Notes under the pieces: generated by a model
The model's input: only the letters and a program-made list of their open reading frames with translations
Database searches by the model: none
Told to the model about the DNA's origin: nothing
Shown: positions 29,719 through 39,827 of the stretch, piece after piece
Layout of the letters: each line of letters begins with the position of its first letter
Position numbering within the stretch: the stretch's first letter is position 1
Program-made: the position numbers and the translations under genes
Assembly (NCBI GenBank): GCA_022539475.1
Contig: VCMS01000002.1
Location: forward strand, 274,672 to 338,671
Direction of reading: 5' to 3'
Source: Gracilaria domingensis
Taxonomy: Eukaryota; Rhodophyta; Florideophyceae; Gracilariales; Gracilariaceae
Length of the DNA stretch: 64,000 nt

Positions 29719-31926
29719 TCATCGCATGAACCCGTCGACCCTCAAAGCCACTGAATCTAAAAGCAATCCGTCCAGGCGCTTTCGGTTCACATCTAACCCC
29801 GAGTTCACAAGTTCCCGAACAGCGCCCAATCCTTTCTTTGAGATTAATCTGAAGATAGACTTCTGTGCCGGAGGGACCGCCTGACTGGGTTCAGAATTGT
29901 CTTTCTTCTTCGTCTTCGAGTCAAGATAGCTCCATAGTGTGTCTACACAACGTATAGTTGTCCTCACGTCGCCTTCGCCTGAAGCCTGTTCGATTAGACG
30001 ACAAAGCGAAGTGACACAGACAGCCTTCTCTTTCTCGGCCAGTTTAAGACAAGCCCAAAAGGCAATCTTCGCCTCTTCTGGTTTACCCAGACGCAACGCT
30101 AATTCACCTCTTCTCATCCAATCCGCATATGGTCGCTTCGTTTCTTTGACTATTTCATCAGCAGTACGCTGAAATGTGTGTTCCGACTCCTGGGCTTCAA
30201 CGTCTCTGGTCGCGGCCCCCGGTTCGCCATCAACGTCCGATGTTGCAGAGGAAGTTGGGAACGAGGACTCAGTGGAGTGTTGTTGTTCTTCGGCATTCCA
30301 CATCGCCATTGCTTTGAGATCATGATACATATTTGTGACCAGGTAATCCAACCACGGTTTGCAAACCTTTTTGCCGGTCTTTTCGAGTGTTTTTTTCCGT
30401 GCTTCTACACTATCCATGCTTCCTGTTCCTTCTTGACCCTCATCATCCTCTGTATCATCATTTAGGGATATGGTTGTTATGCCTTGGGTTACATCGTCAG
30501 CTTCATCCTCATTGGCAGGAGCATCTTCTAAGCTTTCTTCTTCATCAGACATACTCAGGTTACCATCTTCAATGTCCTTCTCCATTACGAAGCACTGCCC
30601 TCTCACAGCTAACATTTCATCCCATGAAAGATCGTTTAGTATCTTAACGAGTACGTTATAACACCTTTTCTCCGTCGAAGTCATCAGCTTTGCCGGGAGT
30701 TCATATAGTGATTCATCGGTCTTCTCCGTGCTTAGCTGCTTTTCCTCTCGAAGACGGTCGGCCAGAACTCGCACAGCATCTGGTGCCCTTAATGCACCAT
30801 CACTCGGCTTTGTAAGATTCCTTCTGTTGGGAATGAGATGTCGCAGGAATGGGTCCAAGGGCGGAGTGGGCACGTCTGCGTCGTTTAGGAACTCAAAAGA
30901 TTTTGTGTGTTCCTTGATATCAACGTATATATCGGCAAGCAAGATACAGGCGTCAAGGTCGTCCTTCGCGGTGGTCGCGGCAGCTTTCGCAGCTTCCAGA
31001 GCTTTTGATATGTCACCTTTTGTTCTAAGTATATTAGCTCGTTCCATCCACGCAAGGTGGCTTTCCTGACTCTGACCAAGGACTTGGTCCACAATCTCGT
31101 CTGCTTTCTCTAAATCACCTCTCAATCGAGCCGCAGTGGCCGCGTAAACCGCAAAATCTTTGTCCACCTCGCACAAGCTTTCGTCGTTAAAGAATTCAAT
31201 TGCGGTCTCGTAGAGCGCAGATTGAATGAAGTGATCACGAATGGTAACAGCTATTCTAGACTTTGCTGGAGAGGACGTTTCCTGTTCTGAATCATCACGT
31301 CCAGAAAGATGCCAACGTGCGCAACTTTCTTTTGCAGCATCAATAAATGCAGCATCGACTCCCAGCGATGGGGGAGATATGACGCGAAGACAAGGGTACA
31401 AGGGCTTTTCTCCACTCGATGACATATCACGAACAACTGAACTCACAAGCAATTCCTGCCAGATAGAGTCATTGAGCTCGACATTGTTACCGGCACCATC
31501 GACCGCACTGGCTGTTGTGCTTCCCGGGAAATCAACATGAACCTTGATATCAAGTTTGGAAACGATGTTAAACGCAACAAAAGTGGCGGACACGATTTCC
31601 CATCCGCCAGCCGAAACCCAAGGCAATGGATCAAGCCCATTGTTTCGCACAATGTCGACAATGTAAGCAGATATGCTGGCAACGCTAGACGGCTGCGCGC
31701 CCCGAACAAAGTGGTAGTAGCCGTAGATCTTGTCCGCGCCTACAACGGGAACGTAGCGTTTTCGCAAATACACCATGTCCGGAGGCCCCATCGGGGGAAA
31801 CTTGTGGACGAGATGAGCACGGGCTGCGAGCGCATCGGACAAGGATTCGGCGGAGATATCCGGGTGAGGCTTGTCGCTCACCTCCTGAATTCCGACCAAA
31901 GGCTCGGCTCTTGATGCAGACGGCAT
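29719..31926 (-). CDS. ChAPs-family TPR protein (Chs6/Bch1/Bud7-like, exomer component)
   Basis: 735 aa from ATG 31926. The N-terminal third aligns by eye with yeast Chs6: YGYYHFVRG near FGEYFYVTG; FVAFNIVSKLDIKVHVDFPG near the SNLDIRIRYD line; IWQELLVSSVVRDM near MWEETFASSVIRA. TPR-like helices occupy about 230-350 (LEKADEIVDQVLGQSQESHL). Later, LSWDEMLAVRGQCFVME corresponds to the yeast WNGLLNIRTEAFMME, and PWLDYLVTNMYHDLKAM to GWLDDLFLDLYQDLKLS, before a final TPR pair. In fungi these proteins bind Arf1 at the trans-Golgi and sort selected membrane cargo. No Chs5 partner is seen in the window. An acidic insert sits at about 440-500. Confidence 0.72.
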   Translation of the reverse strand: MPSASRAEPLVGIQEVSDKPHPDISAESLSDALAARAHLVHKFPPMGPPDMVYLRKRYVPVVGADKIYGYYHFVRGAQPSSVASISAYIVDIVRNNGLDPLPWVSAGGWEIVSATFVAFNIVSKLDIKVHVDFPGSTTASAVDGAGNNVELNDSIWQELLVSSVVRDMSSSGEKPLYPCLRVISPPSLGVDAAFIDAAKESCARWHLSGRDDSEQETSSPAKSRIAVTIRDHFIQSALYETAIEFFNDESLCEVDKDFAVYAATAARLRGDLEKADEIVDQVLGQSQESHLAWMERANILRTKGDISKALEAAKAAATTAKDDLDACILLADIYVDIKEHTKSFEFLNDADVPTPPLDPFLRHLIPNRRNLTKPSDGALRAPDAVRVLADRLREEKQLSTEKTDESLYELPAKLMTSTEKRCYNVLVKILNDLSWDEMLAVRGQCFVMEKDIEDGNLSMSDEEESLEDAPANEDEADDVTQGITTISLNDDTEDDEGQEGTGSMDSVEARKKTLEKTGKKVCKPWLDYLVTNMYHDLKAMAMWNAEEQQHSTESSFPTSSATSDVDGEPGAATRDVEAQESEHTFQRTADEIVKETKRPYADWMRRGELALRLGKPEEAKIAFWACLKLAEKEKAVCVTSLCRLIEQASGEGDVRTTIRCVDTLWSYLDSKTKKKDNSEPSQAVPPAQKSIFRLISKKGLGAVRELVNSGLDVNRKRLDGLLLDSVALRVDGFMR

Positions 31927-33593
31927 GTTGGGGACGCTGGAGGCGCGGGTAGGGTGGAACAGGCGGTGTGGAAGACAAACAAAAGTTTGAAAATACGGGA
32001 GGCGGGAAACTCAACACAAGCGTGGAAGGGGAGAACGATTATGAGCGCTACGAAGTTGGGACCATCATCCGGCACATGGCGAGCGAGAAGGCAACGGAGC
32101 TGAAGTGGGTGACCGACAGGTTGCTTCGACGGAGGTGACGGGGCCAGAAGGGCAATATCGGGCGACGTCGGGCGAGCGAGAGGTGAAGGTGGGAGAGTGG
32201 TAAATCCCGAACACGTCGATAATTGTTCTGCTTGACGGATGTCGCGGCACGTTTCGGTACTTTTGGTACAAGTCAAAACGGCTGCTCCGCGCGCTGGCGG
32301 GGACTTACAATCGGCTGCCACCATGACGGCTTTCAGTGACATTGCGCCACGGCCACATGTCGGCGACATGATGTCGCAGTGTGCCATCCAGCAAGACGCT
32401 GCTCAGCGCGTAAAGCGCGTTTGGTAGCCCACGGACACTCGGCGGCTACCGCGCACGGCGGCACGCCAATTTTTCGCGGAGTTGTAAAATTCGAATTCAA
32501 AACGTAAATGTGGCTTGCTGCGTGGAGTGCACGCCGTGGACGCAGCGCGCGACACTGGCGCCCCGCCGCTACAGAGCGGGGGCGGTCCGCCGGACCGGCG
32601 TGCCGCCTTAATTCAGGTAAAGGGCGCGCGGCGCCGTTGCGCGGAATCGAAAGAGTGGGCGGCGGTATCTATCTTATGGTATCTAGGATGTAGAATCTAT
32701 AGATATGACAGACTGACAGAGCGGCAGCAGCTGACGCGAAGAGGCGCGATTCAGCGTGCGTTCTCCGTGCGTTGAGCGTGTGTGAAGCGCCGTATCTGTT
32801 TGCTGCAGTTTGCTGTATCTGTTTAGCCGGCGCACACGCGGGAAGACGCCCGCATCACGTGGCGCGGACGGCAGCCGCGCGCGCCGCTCGCGACAAACGC
32901 TTCCACACAGATCACAAGAGGCGCACGCGTGTCCACGCGCCGGCGGCGCGCCCCGAACGGGCACGCGGCCGCGCGCGGTGGAAGCGCGCGCGCGCGCGAC
33001 GGCCGGCGGCGCGCGGCCCGCGGGGCGCGCAGCGCGCGGCGGCGCGCGCGCTTCGCGACCGCTGCGCGCGCGCGCGCGCGCGCGGCGCGGCGAGACCGTT
33101 CGCACGCGCGTGGCGGCGGCGTGGCGCGGTTTGTAAATTGGGCGTAAAAAGTGGCGCCCGCTGCACGCGGCGCGCGCAGGCGCGTCGCTCTCCCCCACAT
33201 TGATTTGAGCCGAATGTACGCATCTACTGCGCGCAAACAGTCGCGCGCGCCCTTCGTTTTCGCGTGCCTCGCCTTCTGTACCTCGCCTCGCGCCGCGCTT
33301 CGTTCGACGCTCTGCGCAGCACGCCGACGCCGCGCGCCTTGAGATTCGCTTTGCTTCGGCCGTCAACGCCGCGCCGTCCGCCGCGACCGCTCGCGCTTTC
33401 GAGGCTGCGCGCGCTGCCCCGCGCGCGTTCTCGCGCGCCATCGCTGTCAAACGTTCATCTCGTCCCATCTCCTCCGCGCCCCCATTCGCCCCGCCACACA
33501 TTTAAGCTGCCTCCCATTTTGTAATCAACTCTCAATTTCTGTTCAATTCCACCCGCATTCATAAAACCGCAGTCTCGCTGTTTGTCGGCAAAC
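31927..33593. promoter_or_regulatory. GC-rich divergent intergenic region with alternating CG tracts
   Basis: 1.67 kb between the divergent ChAPs and UPF0547 genes. From about 32860 to 33470 it is dominated by GCGCGC tracts (longest alternating run about 33064-33084), which open long spurious frames on both strands. I see no gene with protein-like composition. The block probably holds both promoters and leaders; alternating CG could adopt Z-form. Confidence 0.45.
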
Positions 33594-35246
33594 ATGGAAG
33601 ACGCACCGCTCCCCGCCGACGCCCTACCAGCTCAGCACCAGCCGCTGGCCCCTCAGCACGCCCACCAACCCACCCCATCTGCCGCAAAGCCAGCCCCGTC
33701 CGCCGCCGAGCAGCCCGTGCCCGACGAGCAGTCTGCTAACCAACCTTCGCAAAACAATGTCAGTTCGCTCGCGTCAACGCAGTCGCAGCCCGTCATCATG
33801 CAACCCGACGTGGAGCACAGTGCCCCCGCGGAGCCGTCGCCCCCGCTTCAACCAGAACAAAGACCACAGTCCTCCGAGCCGCCCGTCGCTTCGGAGCCCC
33901 TTTCTCAGCCGCAAGCGACACAGCATCAGCAACCCATAGCCGCATCAACAGCCATCCCAACCAGCACACAAATCATCACCTCCTCTGAGATGGGAAACGT
34001 ATCCTCCGCCGTTGCACACGCGTCTATTCCGACTGCCACTCAGATTGCCGCGCAAACGCTCACCGCCGCCACCGCCGCCGCTACTGCAGCCGTAAAGGAA
34101 GAACTTCCAGCATTCATCGCCACCTCTGGTGCCTATCACCACAACCCACCGGACGCGCTCAAGCAACAAAACACGCAAAGTGCACCCGATCCCACCTTTA
34201 CCGAAGCCGCTCACATTGAATCTGCCGCCATTCTGAACAACGTCATAGGTGACGAAGCCCACAGTATTATTACGTCAGCTCCCCAGACCCACCAACGGCT
34301 TGTTGCGCAAGAAACCTCTGGAAACATGTTGCAATCTTTCCAAGAAGCATCTGACGCAGCTCCGATACCGCCAACCGACCCTTCGCAACAGCCAATGCAT
34401 GCCGCTCCCGAAAACTTCAATCAGCAAACAGACCCCGCTTTGCGAGAGGAGCCTCAGCATACTTCTGCGCCGTTTGAAACAAACCAGCCTCAAGCCCAAC
34501 CACCGCACCAGATGCATATCGAAACCACTCATGCGGGGCAGGCAAACCAAAGTTACCCCCCAGCGGTTGTGCAGCCACATCCACCTATCGCAATCCCTAC
34601 ACCACAGATTCACATCCCAACGCGTATAACAAACCCGGTGGTATCTGCAGCTCTCAATGGCACGCTTCCGAAAAAGCCGGCGAGAATGCCTGGCACCAAA
34701 CAGTGTCCGGCATGTCATAGCACCATAGCAGCTGCACTAGCAAAGTGTGTCAAATGTCCGCATGTATTCCGCGAGAAGAAGGAGAAGGTGAAAAGATCTG
34801 GCAAACGCGGTAAGAAAAACTGCCCCAAATGCAATTTCGAGAACCCGTCAGCGTGCAGCTCTTGCAAAAAATGCAACCATATATTCCGGTTGAAGCTAAT
34901 AGAGAAGTACAAGCAAATGAGACCTCGTGCGACAGGAGCAACTTCTTCCGCTGCCATGGCTGTTAGGGCGCAGACGGTCACAGCGTCTCTCGGGTTGCCC
35001 CAGGTGCAGAGCTCAAACGCGCCCGCAGTTTCAACTGTTCCGCTTCCGGCAGGTGTAGCTTCGTTCCCTGGCTCAATTACTCCGGCAATACATGCCTCTC
35101 ATGCAGTGTCTGTTATTCCTCCGTTCAGTCAGCATCAGATAACTATACATCCTCATACACACAACGTGCATTCGACTGGCGTTTCGCAGGTGCATCCAAT
35201 TCCGCAGCATCCAGTGCAACAGCATCAGCCTCATCAACAACTGTGA
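33594..35246 (+). CDS. Low-complexity protein with two UPF0547 zinc-ribbon segments
   Basis: 550 aa from ATG 33594. About the first 360 residues are Gln/Pro/Ala/His-rich and probably disordered. Two UPF0547-type units follow: CPACHSTIAAALAKCVKCPH (about 372-395) and CPKCNFENPSACSSCKKCNH (about 410-435), joined by a Lys/Arg-rich linker and each with two CxxC knuckles. The tail is again Gln/His-rich. UPF0547 has no established function; the basic linker suggests nucleic-acid binding and the flanks resemble transcriptional activation or condensate-forming regions. Known animal members are short proteins, so the long disordered flanks are unusual. Confidence 0.7.
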   Translation: MEDAPLPADALPAQHQPLAPQHAHQPTPSAAKPAPSAAEQPVPDEQSANQPSQNNVSSLASTQSQPVIMQPDVEHSAPAEPSPPLQPEQRPQSSEPPVASEPLSQPQATQHQQPIAASTAIPTSTQIITSSEMGNVSSAVAHASIPTATQIAAQTLTAATAAATAAVKEELPAFIATSGAYHHNPPDALKQQNTQSAPDPTFTEAAHIESAAILNNVIGDEAHSIITSAPQTHQRLVAQETSGNMLQSFQEASDAAPIPPTDPSQQPMHAAPENFNQQTDPALREEPQHTSAPFETNQPQAQPPHQMHIETTHAGQANQSYPPAVVQPHPPIAIPTPQIHIPTRITNPVVSAALNGTLPKKPARMPGTKQCPACHSTIAAALAKCVKCPHVFREKKEKVKRSGKRGKKNCPKCNFENPSACSSCKKCNHIFRLKLIEKYKQMRPRATGATSSAAMAVRAQTVTASLGLPQVQSSNAPAVSTVPLPAGVASFPGSITPAIHASHAVSVIPPFSQHQITIHPHTHNVHSTGVSQVHPIPQHPVQQHQPHQQL

Positions 35247-35682
35247 ATAATTGAGTGAGGTGGTGAAATGAACATGAGTGGAGATGTGTCGTATTACTCT
35301 CCTGGAGAGGGACGGTTAGTTTGCCGGTGGTGGATGGAGCCGTTTGTATGATGTGGTTGTTACGACACCACCTGATGATATTTGTGAAGCGCAGGCTCAC
35401 TTTGCGAAAACAAAAATTCTCTAACTTTCTCGGACGTCCTAGTGCTTGTGAACCAGCTTTGCGACAGCGGCTTCTTTGGCTGTGAAGGAAAAACAAGTGT
35501 TATACTCATAATGCGGGTAACTGTGGTAGGATATTTGCTGCTAACTTTCTGTATTTAAGAGTTGTGCGTGAATGCTTCATATTGTACAGGCATTGTGACC
35601 AAGAACTGGAGTTATAATGATCTACATTCGCATTACACTACTCTTTTAACTGTTCCAAAGACCAAGAGTAAATGATGCAAAG
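35247..35682. other. Intergenic, tail-to-tail
   Basis: 436 nt of 3' ends between the UPF0547 gene (+) and PNPO (-). No gene or repeat seen. Confidence 0.5.
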
Positions 35683-36522
35683 TTATGGTTGTAATCGCTG
35701 CTTCTCCCACTGCAGAGTGGCCAGCTTATCGAGAGAACACTGCCCGACAGGTGGCACGGTGCGTTCGAAAACGATTCTGTCATGCAATCTAGCGGAACGG
35801 CCTTTCCAAAACTCTATGCGATCAGGGACGAGTCGGTAGCCACCCCAATGTGACGGCCTGTGGATGGGGCGAATCAATTCGCCGTTTTGATTGAGATGGG
35901 CGGATTGAAGCTCGTCCCATCGCCTCTCCATGGTTTGCCGACTGTCAAGAGTGCGGCTCTGATCACTAGCAACGGCGCCAAGCCGACTGCTTGGCGGTCG
36001 ACTGTGGAAGTAGGCATCCGACTCTTCGGGCGATACGCGTAATACTTCCCCTTCGATGCGGACGGAGCGTTCCATTGATGGCCACCAAAAGGTGAGGCAG
36101 GCGAAAGGATTCTGCTTTAGCTGCGACGCCTTTCGGCTTTGATAGTTTGTGTACCAGACGAAACCAGTTTGATCAAAGGCTTTCAGTAGCACCATTCGAG
36201 CGGAAGGTCGCCCAGCATCATCAGCTGTGGAGAGACACATGGCGTTCGGTTCCGGCTCTTTTGCATGCTGTGCCTGCTGGAACCAGGTGGTGAAAAGTTG
36301 CACCGGGTCTTCTGGGAGGTTGGCTTCCTCTAGGGGCTGCTGGGAGTAGTTGACTCTGAGGTCCGCCACGGAGGGCGCGGTGGCGACGCTGGTAACAGTG
36401 GTACAAACAGACTTCTGCAGTTTCTGCGTCGAACAGATGCACGGCTTCGTCATGGTGGAAGGGAGGCGGCGAAAGTTGGTTCGAAGGCTGTGATGTAGAA
36501 ACGCGGTGACGGTGGACGCCAT
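35683..36522 (-). CDS. PNPO: Pyridoxamine/pyridoxine 5'-phosphate oxidase
   Basis: 279 aa from ATG 36522. It oxidises pyridoxine or pyridoxamine phosphate to pyridoxal 5'-phosphate using FMN. The first about 65 residues are basic and Ser/Thr-rich, fitting an organelle-targeting peptide. The enzyme follows: PVQLFTTWFQQAQ, SARMVLLKAFDQTGFVWYTN (FMN contacts), RSVRIEGEVLRVSPEESDAY, FHSRPPSSRLGAVAS, then the C-terminal WGGYRLVPDRIEFWKGRSAR and RLHDRIVF, and the terminal RLQP close to the family's usual RLxP end. All hallmark segments are intact. It is the plain enzyme, without the NAD(P)HX-epimerase fusion known in plants. Confidence 0.95.
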   Translation of the reverse strand: MASTVTAFLHHSLRTNFRRLPSTMTKPCICSTQKLQKSVCTTVTSVATAPSVADLRVNYSQQPLEEANLPEDPVQLFTTWFQQAQHAKEPEPNAMCLSTADDAGRPSARMVLLKAFDQTGFVWYTNYQSRKASQLKQNPFACLTFWWPSMERSVRIEGEVLRVSPEESDAYFHSRPPSSRLGAVASDQSRTLDSRQTMERRWDELQSAHLNQNGELIRPIHRPSHWGGYRLVPDRIEFWKGRSARLHDRIVFERTVPPVGQCSLDKLATLQWEKQRLQP

Positions 36523-37069
36523 GTGCCAAAGAGGCAGGAGGGAGGCCCAGGGCCGACGTCGGGGGTCTTTTATCGTGATGCAGGTGCTTCAAACTTGGAA
36601 GCTGCCTCTATATCTCTCACGAATTTGGAATGACAGAACTGTGGATCACATCGATCGCAGGCGATCATTCGTGCGGCGCACGGACGCCCGGAAACTCCGT
36701 TGGCTCGGGCAAAACGCGTCCAATCACATCGCGCACAACTGCGGCGGTGTACACCGATGCCACGCGCAACACTTGTCGGGCCTCGACAACACGCGCCAGT
36801 GGGAGCACACGTCAGCGCAGGTGCGCCACGGGCCGCGGTCCACGGCCATTGCGAAATTGCCGAGGTAGCGCGTTGAGCAGCGAGATTGCGCGGCTGCCGC
36901 CGCTGTGAACGGGTCCATCGTCCGGCATCTCCGATTCGGAAGATTCGTTGTGTGCCACCGCTTTCCTACTACCAAGCCACCACCAAGGTACATTTGTTGC
37001 GTATCCGACCAATTTGGAGAACGTTTCGTCGTTACGCTCCGTGCGTAGTGCGCTCGTACCCGCCTCGTC
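36523..37069. promoter_or_regulatory. Divergent promoter region
   Basis: 547 nt between divergent PNPO and the nucleotidyltransferase gene. Only short overlapping ORFs; no motif I can defend. Confidence 0.35.
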
Positions 37070-37921
37070 ATGACCGATCCCGCCGCGTCGTCAGCCGCTC
37101 CGTCACAGCCTTCTCCGTTCTATGCTGTCTATCTTGCCGCTGGACTAAGTTCTCGGTTTGGGTATCGTATCAAGTGCTTGCAACCCGTTGGTCGATGTGG
37201 AGAAACGTTGCTAGAACTTTCAGTGCGTCAGTTATTGAATCAATCTGTATCAGCCATTGTTATCATTGTTTCTGATGCTACCTATAAACCAATCCATGAC
37301 GTTGTCGCAGATAACTTTATGGGATTACCAGTTCGTTATGCATTCCAAGTCACTCCTCCGTATCGAAAGAAACCGCTGGGCACAGTAGCTGCGTTGTTGT
37401 CGGCCAAAAACCTGCTGGATAAGCCTTTTATTGTACTGAATGGAGATACGTTATACGGCCATTCTGCGCTCGAACGTGTTTGTACTCATATCAAATTCAA
37501 GGACACGCCTTGTATGCCAGGGTACCCGCTGCGTGATGTGCTGCCTCAAAAGGGCAAGGTCAATCGTGCCATCATATGTATTGAGGGTTCGTGTCTTACC
37601 GAGATTGTTGAACAGTACAACGTTGGCATGGATGACATTCGCTCCGGCAAATACTCGGGTGATGAACTCACGTCCATGAACATTTTTGGCTTTCAACCCT
37701 CATTTTTGCAATTCGCACAACGCAAGTTTGATGCTTGGATACAACAAAACCCAACTGACGATACCTCAGAATATATTTTATCCACCATGCTCAATGACTT
37801 ACTTCCTGAACAAGGTGTGAAGACGTGTGTATATGGAGTCGAGAATTCAATACCATTGGAACTTACAAATCCTGAGGATTTCGCGTATGTGCGCAATAAC
37901 CTTGACCTTGTTGGATTGTAG
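37070..37921 (+). CDS. Sugar-nucleotidyltransferase-like protein
   Basis: 283 aa from ATG 37070. A GT-A-type nucleotidyltransferase fold is indicated by VYLAAGLSSRFG (pyrophosphorylase loop, with Lys in the following RIKCLQPVG), LLELSVRQLLNQSVSAIVII, KKPLGTVAALLSAKNLLDKPF and FIVLNGDTLYG, whose Asp would bind the metal. A later MNIFGFQPSFLQF strand matches the family. It likely activates a sugar phosphate with NTP, but sugar and nucleotide cannot be told from sequence. No C-terminal left-handed helix is seen, so it is shorter than GlmU- or GMP-type enzymes. Cytosolic by default. Confidence 0.75.
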   Translation: MTDPAASSAAPSQPSPFYAVYLAAGLSSRFGYRIKCLQPVGRCGETLLELSVRQLLNQSVSAIVIIVSDATYKPIHDVVADNFMGLPVRYAFQVTPPYRKKPLGTVAALLSAKNLLDKPFIVLNGDTLYGHSALERVCTHIKFKDTPCMPGYPLRDVLPQKGKVNRAIICIEGSCLTEIVEQYNVGMDDIRSGKYSGDELTSMNIFGFQPSFLQFAQRKFDAWIQQNPTDDTSEYILSTMLNDLLPEQGVKTCVYGVENSIPLELTNPEDFAYVRNNLDLVGL

Positions 37922-38105
37922 CATGTTGGCACCGGTTGTGAACAGAGTGAACTGTGCAAAACACATGCGCGTTGACGATCAACCCTCAAATACTGTTTTT
38001 GGACATGCTCACCGTGTGATACCTCTCTCAACACTCGATACTAACACCACGTCATAATCCACATATATAAAGAAAAGTTCACCACGGACAAAAACTAATC
38101 TGTTT

Positions 38106-39341
38106 TCATCGCCTTCTATTCTTTCGAGTCTTCCATTCCTTTTTGGGAATAACGGCAGATTCTAAATCATCAGACGACGATTCACTGTCGGACTGAAGAA
38201 GTTTCTCCACAACCATCTTGTTATCTTCATTCATCACAACGTCTTTTTGTTCCTTCACTTCTTTGAATTCATTCTTCCCGAAAACGCTGTCCACAATATC
38301 GCCGTCCGCAGCTGGTCGGGAACGACGATTCGCTTCAATTGTGTCGAGGTCCGGCGGTTCCATGTCTAGCACGGGCGTTGCATTCCATGTAGAAGCGTTC
38401 TCAGCAACCTGGTCACGCTCACGGTGCTTGTTCACCAACATTGCGACGGGTTCCGGATCTACCAGCATCGGTCGCACTGTGGAAACAGGATGCTGAGCAG
38501 ACGCGTCATTAAGGGCTGCCTTCAGCACACCGGTAAGCTCCCGAGCGCGGTTTGCAGCCAGATTCGTGCATTCATCAAAGCTTTCCAGATGCATTGGTAG
38601 TCCCCCCGCTTTATACACCCCACATACCTCGCCTTGTGAATTGAATGCAAATGATATAGAGCCACTTGAAGCAAGCTCTTCCACCTTCACCGGGTCGAGT
38701 ACAACTGTGTCGGGAGCATACGGTTTTCCTGCGCCAAAGAGAGCGAATGTCATGGACAGTGGGACATGATGAATAGGAAGAGGGACAGGTTCTCGTTCAT
38801 CTAACGAATAAATGCGAACTTCTTTTCCGGTAACATTCACGTCGGGACGTCGGGCGTGCATCAAAGATGCCATCACGGCGAGCATGCAAACATCCGTACA
38901 GTTTCCATCGTCATTTATAATATCGACATCAACACGAACACTCCAAACTTTTACACCGGCTAAGATACAAAGAGCTTCGGTATCAACACACCGAGAATCG
39001 CGAATAAAGCTTTCAATGCAAATTCTGGTCTCAAGGAAGGCACCCGAGTTACGATAGAGGGAATCCCGAGCAGCAGGTTCAGATGCTGTAGGTGAGAGCT
39101 GAACTGATATAGATATGCTGCCATCCGATGAGCGATCTGGTGGTGGCGTTATCGCGTCAATTGTTGTGGAAGCCACTGCTCGAGTACCGTCAAATGATAC
39201 TTCTGCAAAACCCCACGTCGGACCTAAAGATATGTTTGCTTTGCGAGCCTCAGAGTTTCGGCGGCCATCGGATCTGCAGTTCGCATTGACGCAGTCGGTA
39301 GTGAAGCTCTTTTCGGAGAGAGATATAAGCTCTTCTTTCAT
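38106..39341 (-). CDS. EXOSC9: Exosome core subunit RRP45 (EXOSC9)
   Basis: 411 aa. The open frame extends further upstream but only from a non-ATG codon; MKEELISLSEKSF at 39341 matches the family start (MKE.PLS..E+.F). RNase PH fold: WGFAEVSFDGTRAVAS, then RCVDTEALCILAGVKVWSVR, VDIINDDGNCTDV, LMHARRPDVNVTGKEVRIY and EREPVPLPIHHVP, all close to EXOSC9. It is a catalytically inert ring subunit of the RNA exosome in nucleus and cytoplasm. Residues after about 290 form an acidic, variable tail with a basic end (KKEWKTRKNRRR), as in other RRP45 proteins. Confidence 0.93.
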   Translation of the reverse strand: MKEELISLSEKSFTTDCVNANCRSDGRRNSEARKANISLGPTWGFAEVSFDGTRAVASTTIDAITPPPDRSSDGSISISVQLSPTASEPAARDSLYRNSGAFLETRICIESFIRDSRCVDTEALCILAGVKVWSVRVDVDIINDDGNCTDVCMLAVMASLMHARRPDVNVTGKEVRIYSLDEREPVPLPIHHVPLSMTFALFGAGKPYAPDTVVLDPVKVEELASSGSISFAFNSQGEVCGVYKAGGLPMHLESFDECTNLAANRARELTGVLKAALNDASAQHPVSTVRPMLVDPEPVAMLVNKHRERDQVAENASTWNATPVLDMEPPDLDTIEANRRSRPAADGDIVDSVFGKNEFKEVKEQKDVVMNEDNKMVVEKLLQSDSESSSDDLESAVIPKKEWKTRKNRRR

Positions 39342-39827
39342 TTTGTGTCCCCATGGACTTTGCCGCCTTGATAATGAGAGAGGTGCTGTACCTGGGAATC
39401 CAATCGATGCCGCTCGCCACAATTGTTGCTCCTGACACCGTATCCTATAGATGCACACTTCAGACGAGAGTGATTATGGATTACGTACCTGAGAATGACG
39501 GTATAGCCTCAACAAATCTTTGCTGAAGAGCACCAAATCCCTTCGTGCCTTATGATGCATGGCAGACGGTGACAATGATCAAGCAGTTTTCCCTTTTTTC
39601 AAAGCTTTTCAGCACTTTCAAAGTTTCAAGTTTCAACTCAAAGATTTCGCATGTCCCAAGGCCTTGGGATTGTCTGTTCTCTTTGCAAAGTATAGCAAAG
39701 AGTCTATGCTTCACTCTCTCGTTCGCACGGTCTTTGGTCAATATATCTCTGGTTAACTGTTCGAGCTCCCTGTCGTGCTCGTATCTCGCCCTAAGATTGT
39801 AGCTGGGTCTCGAAATCGCAAGGAATC
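39342..39827. promoter_or_regulatory. Divergent promoter region
   Basis: 486 nt between EXOSC9 (-) and HYPK (+). It contains short T/A-rich stretches and one weak minus-strand ORF. No defined element. Confidence 0.35.

Noticed and set aside
31960-32138. Plus-strand frame reading ENDYERYEVGTIIRHMASE
   Set aside because: It looks protein-like but is short, has no upstream ATG or clear acceptor, and sits in GC-rich DNA where chance frames are common.
32683-33501. 272-codon minus-strand ORF in GC-rich intergenic DNA
   Set aside because: Composition is only Ala/Arg with no domain; opposite frames are equally open.
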